Assembly (NCBI GenBank): GCA_943704525.1
Contig: CALSCQ010002076.1
Coordinates: forward strand, 1-25,263
Reading direction: 5' to 3'
Length of the DNA: 25,263 nt
Source of the DNA: Pigoraptor vietnamica
Lineage: Eukaryota; Opisthokonta; Filasterea
Shown here piece by piece: positions 9,801 to 21,800 of the stretch (the stretch's first letter is position 1; each line of letters starts with the position of its first letter). The notes under the pieces are model-generated. The model worked only from the letters and a program-made list of their open reading frames with translations, ran no database searches and was not told the DNA's origin. The position numbers were made by a program, and so were the translations under genes.

Positions 9801-12800
9801 CGGTACCACACGTTGCTGCCCGTAGCGCCCTCGCTGGCCGAGAAGAGCGCGCCGGCATCCGTCCACGTGAGCGCCTCGCTCGGGTAGTCGACGGCGTGCG
9901 CAATGTCGACGCGGAGCCACGACATGGTCGAGTTGTCCTCATCGTAGATGCTCGTCGCGCTGACATTCACAAGGGCAAGAGGTGGGCTCGTCTCAATGTA
10001 CTCGAGCGTAGCCTCCGATGCCGCGCCGTAGAGCGTGAGGATGGGCGGGTCGTTCACCGACACAACCGTGATCGTTGCATTGGCGCGCGAGAGGCAGAAC
10101 GTGCCCGCGGGCGCCAACCGCACCACGTAGTTCACGCCGTACATTCCGTCGGCGAGCGAGCCGTCCGTCTGGTCCCACGGGGCGTATGTGAGGGTGGCCG
10201 TGCCATGGAAGTTGTGGTTAGGCAGGAAGCGCACCGACGCCGTCTCCGCGAGAAGCGTCGCGCGGCGGTCCGTCGGATTGACGGGGTAAATGGCGTTGTT
10301 CTCGAGAACGTTGCCAATGAACTTGCGCCACGTCGGGTCGGCGACCGTCTTGTACTGCCACTCGCCGTTGGAGACGTCCACGTCGAGGACAGCCATGCCA
10401 ATCTGTGTGGTTCCGTCCACGTCGCGTGCCGAAGGTGCGAGCAGGTCAAAGACCGTGATGCCCAGGTTGCTGGCGACGGGCGTGTCCTCGAGGATGGTCG
10501 GGACGATCGCCGCAACGCCGGTCAGAACAGGGGGATCGTTGACAGGCGTCACGATGATCGTGAGGGTGACGACGTCGTCGCTCACGGGCGCGTCGCTCGG
10601 GATGACGAGGGCGTTGCCGCTCATGTCCGGCGCACGCGTCTGGTCCCAGAGGCGGACCTGCAGCGTGGCCTGCCCGTTGAAGTCGAGGTTCGGAACGAAG
10701 CGAAGAGACGTCACCGTCACATTTGCCACCGTCACAGGCGTCGACGGCGACACAGCCGCAAGGTTGGCCCACGCGCCTCCAGAGACCGACGTCTGCCACG
10801 TGCCGTTCGCCACATCCGCGTCGATGACGACGACGCCAAACGTGGTTCCAATATCGACGTCCGACATGCGTCCCGTAAGGAGCGTAGAGATGCGGTTGCC
10901 GCCGTTGTCGGCATCCAGCACGTCCTCAATGATGCTCGGGAGAGAGACGACACCGGGCGCGAGGACCGGCTTGTCGTTGACGCTGGTGACCGTGATCATC
11001 ACAGCACGCGTCTCGTTGCTGAAAGCACCCGCGACGCGGAACATCGCATTGACGTTCGCCTGGCCGCTCAACGAACCGTCCGTCTCGTCCCACGCGGCAA
11101 ACGTGAACTGCGCAGTGCCCCAGTAGTTCGCCGCAGGGACAAAGCGAATAAACACCGTCGGCGCGACGCTGAGGACCGTCGCCGTGGCGCGCGACGTAGC
11201 GGCGGACACGGTGCTCCACGTCGAGCCAGAGTCCGTCGAGGTCTGCCAGTTGCCGTTGCTGCTGTCGACCGAGACGATGGCGATGCCAAAGACCGCGTCA
11301 TAGTCCTCGTCCGTGAGGAGGCCGGCCGCAAGCACGTCCGTCGCAATGCCCGGGTTCGAAGCCGACGGCACGTCCTCGATGATGTCCGCCATCGTCAGCG
11401 TGGCGCCCGTGGCGAGCACCGGCGAGTCATTGACGGAAATCACGGTGATGTTGACAGTCGCCGACGTTGCGCTGAACGCGTCAATGATCGAGGCAAAGCC
11501 GGAGGCATCGAACGACAACGAGCCGCTCGCGCCAGCTGTGCGATCCCACGCGCGAGCCTCCAGCATCGCAGAGCCGTGGAAGTTGCGCGCGGGCGCGAAG
11601 CGAATACGGTCGTTGGCACCGTTCGCGAGGAGAACGGCGCTCGCATCGGCAACATTGAGGGGAACGTCGACCCAGTCCGCGCCGTCAGCAGAGATCTGCC
11701 AGCGGCCGTTCGTTTGTTCGGCAGCCACAATCGCGATGCCCTTGAGAGGGTTTGCGTCAACGTCCGAAACGAAGGCATCAAACAGCGTCGAGACGCGCTC
11801 GCCACGGTTGTTCTCCGTGGGCACGTCCTCGTCGATGTCCGGCATGCGCAGCAAATTGACGTTAAGCACAGGCGAGTCGTTCACCGCCGTAACAGAGATG
11901 ACAGCCCGCGAAACGTTGCTGCGCGCACCAGCCATATCGGCCACGTACACGACGACGTTGCGGTTCCGCTCGGTGGGCGCCTGCGACGGGTTGACATACT
12001 GAATCGACCGGAGCATGCTCACGTAGTCGGCGATCGCAGCCGGGCCCGTAATCTCGAGAACGCGTGCACCCGCAACCGTCGACGTCGACACGTTCACGCC
12101 GCCGACCGCCGCGACGATGAGGTCCTCGCCGTTGTCAGCGGGGTCCGTCAGCGTGGCGCGAAGCAACGACATTTGCGAATCATCCGTATCGGTAATGACG
12201 TGGGCCGCGAAGAGCGAAACGGGGCCAGCATCCTCAATAAACGCGGCGCTGGCGTCAGCCAACGTGTTGTTGCCGTCCAGAAGCTTCGGCGAGTCGTTCG
12301 TGAGCGTGATCGACACGTTCGAGAACCGGCCAAGGGACACGGCACCGCCAAGGTCCGTCACCGTCACGAGCACCTCGCGGGCGACCGGGTTCGGCTCGTC
12401 CTTGAGGTTGTTGTACGTCAGCGTACGCAGCGTCTCCTCGAACACGGCAGTCGCCGCGGGGCCGTCGATCCGGAGCTCACCAGTGGCCGCATTGTACGAC
12501 ACAGTCACAGATGCATTGAACGCAACCGCCGCAAGCATTTCGTCCGCACCATCGGGGATGGGCGAGAGAATGGCCTGCGCGAATGCCATGACCGCACTGT
12601 CGATGTCGACCAGCGACAGATCCGCCTGCACGATCGAAACGGCTCCGCGCTCCTCCGTAAAGACGGCCGACGTGTTGACGCCCGGCTGAGCGCCGCTGAG
12701 GTCGAGGATGGGCGGGTCGTTGACGTCCGTGAACGCAATGTGCGCGTACACATCGGCGCTCGGACCGAGCCCGTCGAACACGACGAACGAGACGTTGCGA

Positions 12801-15800
12801 GGAATGTCAATAGGGTTGCCCGGACGCTCGTTGCTGTTGTGGTACGTCGCAGTGGAGAGCACGGCGATGTAGTCCGCAAGCGGGGCCGTGCCCGTGATCG
12901 TGAGCACGTAGTTGCTGTACGACTTCGAAAGCGACGTCGAGCCGAGGTTAACGTCGAGCACTTCGTTGATGCCGTCGGGGTGAGGCGTCAGGCGAAGGAC
13001 CGCCGACGTCAGCGTCGTGTTGTCGTCGTCCGTCACGAGCAGAAGGTCGGTGGCGAGCCGCAGCGGTTGCTGGCCCTCCGTGTAGGTGACATACATGTCC
13101 GGCACAGGCGACGACGAGTTGAGCGTGACCACCGGGAGATCGTTGACGAAAATGATCTTCGCGTCAGCGGCAACGAGCGTGCTGAAGTGAAGACCGTCGT
13201 TGAGGACGAACGTCACCGTGCGCAGGCCCTCGGGCAGCGGCTCGTCGGCCACATTGTGGTACTCAATCATACCAAACGCGGTCGCATAGTCGGCAACAGG
13301 AGCGCTACCAACAAGAGTAAGCGTGTACGAGGCCGCGTCATACGTGGCGTTGATGCCGGCGGGGAGCGTTCCGGACACCACCAGGCTCTCGGCAGCACCG
13401 TCCTTGCCGTCGGCAATCGCCACGACGGCGCCAACCATGTCGAAGTTGCCGCTGTCGGCGTCCGTGGCGACCACGCTGCGGCTCACGCGCACGGCCGCAC
13501 CCTCCTCGATGAAGATGACGCTGAAGTTGGCCGACGCACCATCCAGAGTGACCACTGGCGTCTTGTCGTTGACAAGCGTGACCGAGACCGAGCGCTGCTC
13601 GACCGACGACGAGAAATCGCCGTCGTTCACGACAAACGAGATGACCCGCGTCGTTCCAACGGGCTCGTCCTCGAGAATCACGTACGTCACCGAGCGCAAC
13701 ACCCGCTCGTAGTTGGCGACAGTGTCCGAGCCCGACAGAGACAGGGTGCGGCTCGTGACGTTGTAGCTCTTGGCAATCGACGTCGATGAAACGTTCGCGT
13801 CGAGACGCTCCGTTGCACTGTTGACCGTCGCCGTCACAATCTTCACCTCGGCACCGACCATGTAGAACATGGTGTTCAGGTCGGCGTCAGTGAGGGTGAG
13901 GCTGCTGTCCGTCACCGCAAGCGGCGCAGAGTCCTCGACGAAGACGGGGGAGAGCGAGCCAAGCGAGAGAACAGGGGCGTTGTCGTTGATGAGCTCAATG
14001 TTGACCGTAATGTTCGACAGAACGCTGTTGTCCGCGTAGTCGTTGGCCACCACCTCGACCGTGCGCGGCGTCGGGTTCGGCTCGACCGCGGTGTTCACAT
14101 ACTTGGCAGACGCAAGAATGTCACGGAACTCCGCCACCGTAACGCTGCTGGCCGCCGCAATGACGAGGGTGTAGTCGCTGCCGACACGCGAGGGCGTCAG
14201 AGTGACGTTGTACCCGTACGTGTTGACCGCAATCGTCTCGTCCGCGTCCTGGCAGCCGTGAATGACGAACGTCAGGCTCGCGAGGTTGTCGTCGTCCACG
14301 TCGATGAGGAAGGGGTGCGCAGCGAGCATGGCACCGGCCGTCTCCTCGCGGAACGTAACCGAGGGCGACGCCGTAGTGTTGTCAAAGTGAATAACGGGCG
14401 GATCGTTCACGGCAACCACCGACACGACCAAAATCGCCGCGTTGCTCGTAAGGCCGGCCGCATCCGTGACAGTCACCGTGACCGTCCTGTCGCCAGGGGT
14501 GGGGTCCTCGCTCGTGTGCTTGTACGTGAGCGATTTGATGATGCCCTCGTACACGGCGCGCGACGCAGACCCGCCGAGCTCGAGCGTGGTCCCGTCAAAC
14601 GCCGCCGTCACGCCAGTCACGTTCGACCACGAAAGCACCTCGACCGCAGACCCATCCACGTGTCCAGCCAGCACGATGTGCGCAGAGACCGTCTTGAACA
14701 AGCCATCGTCCGACAGCCACGTCGAGGGCGCGAGTGTCGTGGGCACATCGTCCTCGACGTAGACCGCCAGCGCGTCGTGGCCCCCGGTCGTCGTATCGCC
14801 ATCCAGGACGGGCGCGTTGTGCATCTTGATCGTCGTGTTGACCGTGTTGCTCCAGAATTGGCCGTCCGTCACACTCGTCCTCAGGAGACGGTCGGTAATG
14901 TCCGGAACGGCGGCCACGTCGATGTAGTACGTGAAGTCGAGAATCTTGGAAAGCTGCGCCGGCGACACAAAGCCCGTCACGTTGAGCGTTCCCGCGGAAT
15001 ACGACCAGTCAAAGTCGGGGCGGCTCACAGCCAGGAGGCGGCAGCCGACGTTCTCCAGGGGCACCACTCCAGTGTGATTGACCTCGAGCGACCACGTGCC
15101 ATCGATGCGCAGACCGTTCAGCGACGACAGGTCGCCCAGCGGGCGGAAGCTGCCGGGCATGCCGCGCGCGCACGCGCCCGCAAGGGACGACGACGCCCCG
15201 CTCGCGTCAAACACCGTCGCAAACATGTCAAGAACATCGCACGTCGTCGTCGTCGTCTGGTCAAACAGGTCGACCCGCGCTCCCGACGGGTGCACGAGCG
15301 TCACGCGCGTGTCAGCGATGGGACCCGCAATCTGCAACTCGACATCGAGGTCCAGAATGATGCTCGGCTCGACGACGGTGAAGGGAATCGAGAGCAGACC
15401 TGCGACCTGCACCCAGCCCTTCTGGTACGTGAGCGCAGGGACGGCGAACCGGTCATCGAGCGTGACGATGAGGCGCCAGCTCCGGAGAACGCCGTTGCGG
15501 AACGGCTTGTAAGCGTCCGTGACGGTGAGCGTCCAATCGCCGGCAAAGTCGAGGCCCTGGAAGCTCGAGAGTGCCTCGCTCGGGCGCAGGCTCGAGCGGA
15601 GATTGCTGAAGCACAGCCTGTCGACCGACTGAGACGCCAAGTCGTCCAGCACGAGGCCGCGAATGTCCTTGCCGTTGCACTCGCCCGCTGCGCCTCCAAG
15701 GGACAGGCGAGAGAAGAGCTTGACCTTGGTTCCGGCGTGCTCCAGCGTCACGATCAAGTCGCCAATGTAGCCGTGGTCGATGTTGAGCTCGACCTGCACG

Positions 15801-18800
15801 CTGCGCACCGCCCCGGCACCGCTCGCCGCCAGCACGTCCGTGACGCAGTAGCTCGTAGACGACCCGGGGCAGTCCACCCGGAGGTCCTTGTCAACGGAAC
15901 CTGAGGACAGGAGAGCCGTGTTGGACACGACCTGCGTCGGGTAGGCAACGACGATCGCCTCGTTCGCGCCGTCGGGAACCGCGTCAAACATGGCCTTGAG
16001 GCCGACGAGGTTGCTGTCAACATCAATCGCCATCGCCTGCCCGCCTGCGATGTGGATCCGCGGGCCGCCCTGCACAAAGATGACGCTGACGCTCGTGTCG
16101 CCCGTGCGGTTGAGCGCGAGCGTCGGCGCGTCGTTACGAGGCGCAATCACGACCGTGGCGAAGGCCTCGGGCCCGTAGAGGTTGCCGTCGTACATGCGGA
16201 CCGAGATCAGCCGCGGTGGCTGGCTGTCGACCGACGCCGTGCTCTTATAATGGACCGTCTGCAGAGCGCCCTGGTACGTCGCAATGGACGCCTCGCCCGA
16301 GATGGTGAGGCGACCAGACACGTCGTAGTCCCAGTCGAGCGCGGGGAAGGCGGTAAGGTCCGCAAAGAGGCTCTCGTCAAGATTGTCGAGCTCATCGACA
16401 ATGCGGACGACCGCCTCGGTCATCGTCGTGTTGTCCATGTCCGTGATCGTGACGTTCGCGAAAGCGAGCACCACGCCGGTAGAACGCTCGCCGTACGTGA
16501 CGTTGACATCGCGCATTCCGAGACCGCCGAGGAACACGAAAGGAAGGTCGTCCACGAGGTGCGTGGAGATGAAGACCGTGGCGACGTTCGTCTCAAGCAC
16601 AGGGCTCGTGAAGCCCGCGTCCGTGACGACAACCGTCACCTCGCGAGCTGGCAGGCGCGTCGGGTTGTGCGACGTGCTCACGTACCGAGCCAAGCGGAGG
16701 ACATTCCGATAAACCGAGATGGTGGCCGAACCGCTGACCGTGATCGTGTGTGTCGCGTTGCCCACGACCGCGAGACCGTAATCCAGAGTCGAGTCATCGA
16801 CGTAGAGGTACTCGTCCTGATCAAGAGCGTTCGTCAGGTTCAGGACAAGCTTGGACATGCGCAAATCATCGTCGTCCGTGATCGCGAGGCTGCGAGCGCA
16901 CAGAGGCGCGCCGACAGACTGCTCCACGAACGTGACGTAGAAGTCGGCTCCAGCGATCGCCGGATCGAGGTCGAGAACCGGCGCATCGTTGATCCAGATG
17001 ATGTTGATCGTCGAGTTGATGGTCACCGCGGCGTCAAGACCATCCGAGGCATCGACGCCAATGTCACGCGCGTCGTTCTTGGGCTCGTCGAGCGTGTTGA
17101 TGTAGCGAACCGTCCGCAGCACTTGCTGGTACATGGCCGGCGTGTCGACTCCCACAAGCGAGAGCGTCGCGTTCAAAGTCGAGTACCACGCCGTGATGGC
17201 CGTGCCCGAAGTGTCCGCCGACAGCGACTCGCCACTGCCGTCCACTGCGTTGCGAATGCGCACGGACGCCGAAACGATCGTCTCGCTGTCCACGTCGATA
17301 ATCGTCATGGCGGGGAACGCAAAGACAGCAGGTCCCTCCTCCGTAAATGATGTGACGTACACGCGTCCGGCCGCAGGCCCGTTGAGGTCGATGATCGGCG
17401 CGTCGTTCACAGCTTCGAAGGTCATGTCCGTGTAGACCGTCTCGCAAGGGTCGACGCCGTCGTAAACGACAAACGCAATCCGCCGCGGCGCCGTGTTCGG
17501 GTTGCCGGGCCGCGCGTTGAGATCCACGTACGTGGCAGTGCGCAGAACAGCAATGAAGTCGGAGACCGATGCCGGGCCAACAAGCGTCAGATTGCCGCCA
17601 GTGTGCACCTTGATAATCGGCGTGCCGCTCACGTCCACGTCAAGGACCTCGTCGGCACCATCCGGCGACATGACCATCGTAAGCGTGGCACTCACGAGCG
17701 TCGAGTTGTCGTCGTCCTCAATGTGCAGCGACGGCGACGCGATGGAAAGGGGCGTCAGGCTCTCGATGTAATCGACAAGGTAGTCCGCGTTGCCAGTGCC
17801 GTTGACGCTCAGGCGCGGCGGGTCGTTCACGTAGATGATCTGGACGACGGTGCTCATCGGTGACGAGCACTGCACGCCGTCACAGACGACAATCTCGATA
17901 GCCCTGAAGCCGGGCGCCGAGCCGGGCTCATCCGCAGTGTTCGCGTACACGACCGAACGGATCACATCCTCGTAGTCGCTAAGGAGGCCGGAACCGTGGA
18001 GCGAAAGCGTGTGCGTTCCAAAGTCGAACGCATCCACCGCAACGTTCGCGTTGCCGGTCGCGCTGATCGACTCGAGCGCGCCGTCCTGAGCGTCCACGAT
18101 TGTGATCGTGGCGCTCACAAGAGTGCCGCCATCGCTATCGGCGTCCGTCAGCGTCACAGACGGGCTCGGATTCCAGACCTGAATCGAGGGACCTTCCTCC
18201 ACGAACGTGACGGCCGAGGCAGGCGTGATAGTGACAACCGGCGTCTGGTCGTTGCGCAGAGTGACGTCGATGTCCTTCGTCGCCGTGCCTGTGAAGTCAC
18301 CGTCCGAGACAGTGAATGTCACCGTGCGGCTCAGATCCACCGGCTCTTCGATGTTGACGCGCCACGTCACCGTGCGCAGGAGAGCCTGATAAGAAGCGAC
18401 GTCGCAAGCGCCACTCAGCGTAAGCGTGCGAGACGAGACATCGTACGACTTCGTCACCGAGCACGGCAACGTCCCGGCGTCAAGAACATCCCCGGCCACG
18501 TCGGTCGAACCGCCCGACACTACAACCGTGGCAGAGCTCATGAGATAGTCGCCGTTGAAGTCGGCGTCCGTCAGCGTGATCGCAGAATCAACCGCAATCG
18601 CCACTGCGTCCTCGATCCAAGTCGTAGCACCAGTCGACGACGTCAGCACGGGCGCATTGTCGTTGACGGTGTGGACATTGATCGTCAACGTCGCAGTGGA
18701 GCTCGAGAGGAGGCTGTCCGACACAACGAACGAAACCACACGCGCCCCACGCGTCGGCTCGGCGGCATCGTTGACGTAGTGGAGCGACGAGAAGACTGCT

Positions 18801-21800
18801 TCGTAGTCATCGACCAATGCAAGGCCAGAGAATGTGAGCGTCTGCACTCCGCCTGTCGTCGAGTCCGTCAAGGTGAGGCCGAGGTCGCTGACCATCGTCG
18901 TGTTCACCGTCACGCGCTCAGCATCCACAATGCCGTTAACGGTGATGGTCGCTGCGCTGAGCGTGATGTTGTCAACGTCGACGACATCGACCGTGATGTA
19001 GTCGAACACCCAAACGTCCTGAGAGAGATTGTCCGACGTCTCAAGGAAGTCAAGCGTCGCCGTGTCGACGGTCACGACAGGCGCGTCATTCACAGGGCGG
19101 ACGACGATAGCGAGGCCGCGCGTCCCAAGGCTAAAGGCGGCGTCGGGTGCCGCGACAGTCGTGTCCACCACATCGCCGACGGCGTCCGACGTCTGATCCC
19201 AGCCCTTGAAGGTGCCCGTCGCCGTGCCAAAGAAGTCGTGGTTTGGAACAAAGCGGATGAGGGCGTCGACGTCGAGGAGAACAGCCGCCGTAGCCGATAC
19301 CGTGGGGAATGTCTGCCACGACGAGCCGCTGTCGGTCGAATACTGCCAGCTCCCGTGCGACGTCACAAGGCCCGTCACGGCGATGCCCTGAACGGCGCCG
19401 TCGTCCACATCAGCCATCACACCGTCCACAAGGTCCGACACAGACGTGCCGCTGCTGTCCGACGTGTCCTCCTCGATCGAGTCGCAGAACGAAGTTCCGG
19501 CAGAAACCACAGGACGATCGTTCACAGGCGTAACCGTGATGTCCAACGACGACTGGGCAGTCAGAGCACCGCCACTTCCCGTGTTGCCATCATCCGAGAC
19601 CTCAATGTCGATGGTCGCGTCGCCGTAGAAGTCCTGCGGGGGGTCGTACTCGAGCGCGCCGAGAAGCGCGTTCACGTCGGCAAGCGGTACGTTTATAACG
19701 ACGGGCGACGTCTGGAAAGTCGCGCCGGCATCGAGCGAGACGCGACCGTGATCAATGGTGATCGTGACCGTGATGGGTCCATTGGCCTCCTCGGCGTCGA
19801 CATCGGCGACAAGGAACTCGGTGTAGAGCGTCAGAATCGTGTCCTCGTCAACCGTCGCCGTGGAGGCCGCGCGGACAATCGAGGGGGCGTCGTTCACCGC
19901 CGTCACGACAACAAAACCAACAAGGTCCGCCGCGCTGTACGCGTCCGTGATGCTGACATCGGTCGCGTCCGCATTCGAGCCGTCCACCACCGAGTTCGTC
20001 TGATCCCAGCCACGCATCGTCACCGTCGCCTGCCCGTTCCAGTCGGCCGTAGGAGTGAACCGCAGCCAGTTGCCGGCCGCAGACGACAGGTGGCTAGCGT
20101 TCGACTGCGAGGCGGACGAGATCGTCGTCCACGAGTTGCCGCCATCCGTAGTGAAAGCCCAAACGCCGTTCGTGCTATCCACCGCGATCACAGCAACAGC
20201 AGTAACCGACGGTCCATCCACGTCAGTGAACTTGCCGCTGATGAACGACGAGATGGCAACAACCGCAGGGCCGTCTTCCGCAACCGTCGCAAGCGTCGCG
20301 GTCGCCGAGGCGCGCACAGGCGAGTCATTGACCGACACGAGCGTGATCGTGGTCGTGATCGTGTTGCCCGCGTCACCATACTCGTCCTGCACGACTGCAG
20401 TGACAGTCCGCTGGAGAGCCGGGTCGAAGGCGTCGTTCGTGTTCACGTACTCGAGGGACTGGATGAGGCTCACGTAGTCGGCGATGGCCGCGACTCCCGT
20501 GCACGAGACCGTCGTCGTGCCCGTGCACGTGATGCCGGACACGGACCCAACAGACAGCGACTCGAGGCTTCCAGCGTTGTGCAACGTAAACGTCGCACTC
20601 TGCATGTTGACGTCGTCGGAGTCCTCGATCGCAACGGCGCTCGCGTTGAAGACCGCAGTGTCCGCGTCGTTCTCCGTGAACGTGAAGCTCTGGCCTGCGT
20701 TCGACAGAAGGGGCGCGTCGTTGACCAGCGTGATCGTCACGATAGCGAACGCCGGAGCGCTGTTCAGGTAGTTGTCGTTAACGACGATTCGAACGTAACG
20801 ATCGTCGGGACTCGGCTCATCGGCGGTGTTGATGTACGAGAGCGTCTCGAGAACCGTCGCGTAGTCGTCAAACGAATAGTTGCCCGAAAGCGACAACACG
20901 CCGGTGCCAGCATTGTAGGACGCCGTGATGCTCGTTCCCGTGACGTCGACCGAGAGGCTCTCAAGGACACCGTCAAGAGGGTTGACAAGCGTGACGACCG
21001 CGTTCGCGAAGTTGCCCGAGTCAATGTCCGTGCACGTGAGCTGCGTCTGAATGAGGACGACTGCAGGGCCTTCCTCGACAAACGCCACCGTCGTGTTGAG
21101 CGCCGCGCCGTCCAGACGGACGACCGGGGGATCATTCACGGGCAAGAACGTGATCTGCACCTCCACATTGTCGCTGGAGAGCTCCTCGGCGCCGTGGTCA
21201 TCCGTAACATACAGCGTCACCGTCCGCAGAGCCAGCGTGGGAAGGCCAGAGATTTGGTTCTCGTACGTCAGCGAGCGAAGGACTGCGACGTAATCAGCGA
21301 CAGTCGCCGACCCAGAGAGGACCAGGTCAAGATGGTTCCCGCTGCGCACCACGCTCTTCGTGATGCCGGCCACGACGTCAACGTCGAGGAGCTCATTCGT
21401 GCCGTCGGGAACGGGCGAGAGGCGCACCTGCGCCGACGACATGTGCGTATCGTCGCTGTCGGTGATGACAAGGTTCGGGGCGAGAGAAAGCTCTCCGGTC
21501 GCCTCAATGTAGACCGTCTGCGCAAACTGCGCCGCGCCATCGAGAGTCAGAGCCGGCTCATCGTTCACGTACTGGATCGTCAGCAGCGAGTACACCGCCT
21601 CCGACGTAAACACGCCGTCCATCACGTGGAACGAGATGAGCCGAGACCCGCCAAGGGGCTCGTCAGCGTCGTTCCGGTACTTGACCGTCTTGAGAACGGC
21701 CGCGTAAGCCGCAACGCTCGCCGAGCCCGACAGCTGCAGCGTGTACGTGCCCGCATTGTACGTCGCCGTGATCGACCCGGTCCCAGTCGCCGAGAGCGCC

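Larger units (their letters stand above)
14402..16546 (-). repeat. Inter-cassette segment III: three A modules, the middle one split by two P domains
   Basis: The A modules start at 16546, 16129 and 14815. The first and third are degenerate but complete (139 and 138 residues). The middle one spans 438 residues. Its N-terminal half (16129 to about 15905) ends at PDGANEAIVVAYPTQ. Its C-terminal half resumes at about 15025 with FDWSYSAGTLNVTG and closes with TDGQFWSNTVNTTIKMHN. B modules, found in this slot elsewhere, are absent. Confidence 0.8.

Noticed and set aside
4973-13789. Plus-strand open frame of 2938 codons
   Set aside because: It is the exact antisense register of the giant gene, its translation is Arg/Val/Asp-rich without any module, and it follows from the lack of TTA, CTA and TCA codons. 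The similar frames at 17996-23284, 14258-15904, 16052-17350 and 3044-4429 are rejected for the same reason.
15026-15904. A subtilisin-like protease gene or fragment
   Set aside because: Only P domains are present; the Asp/His/Ser catalytic motifs of subtilisins are absent and the flanking sequence is A module.
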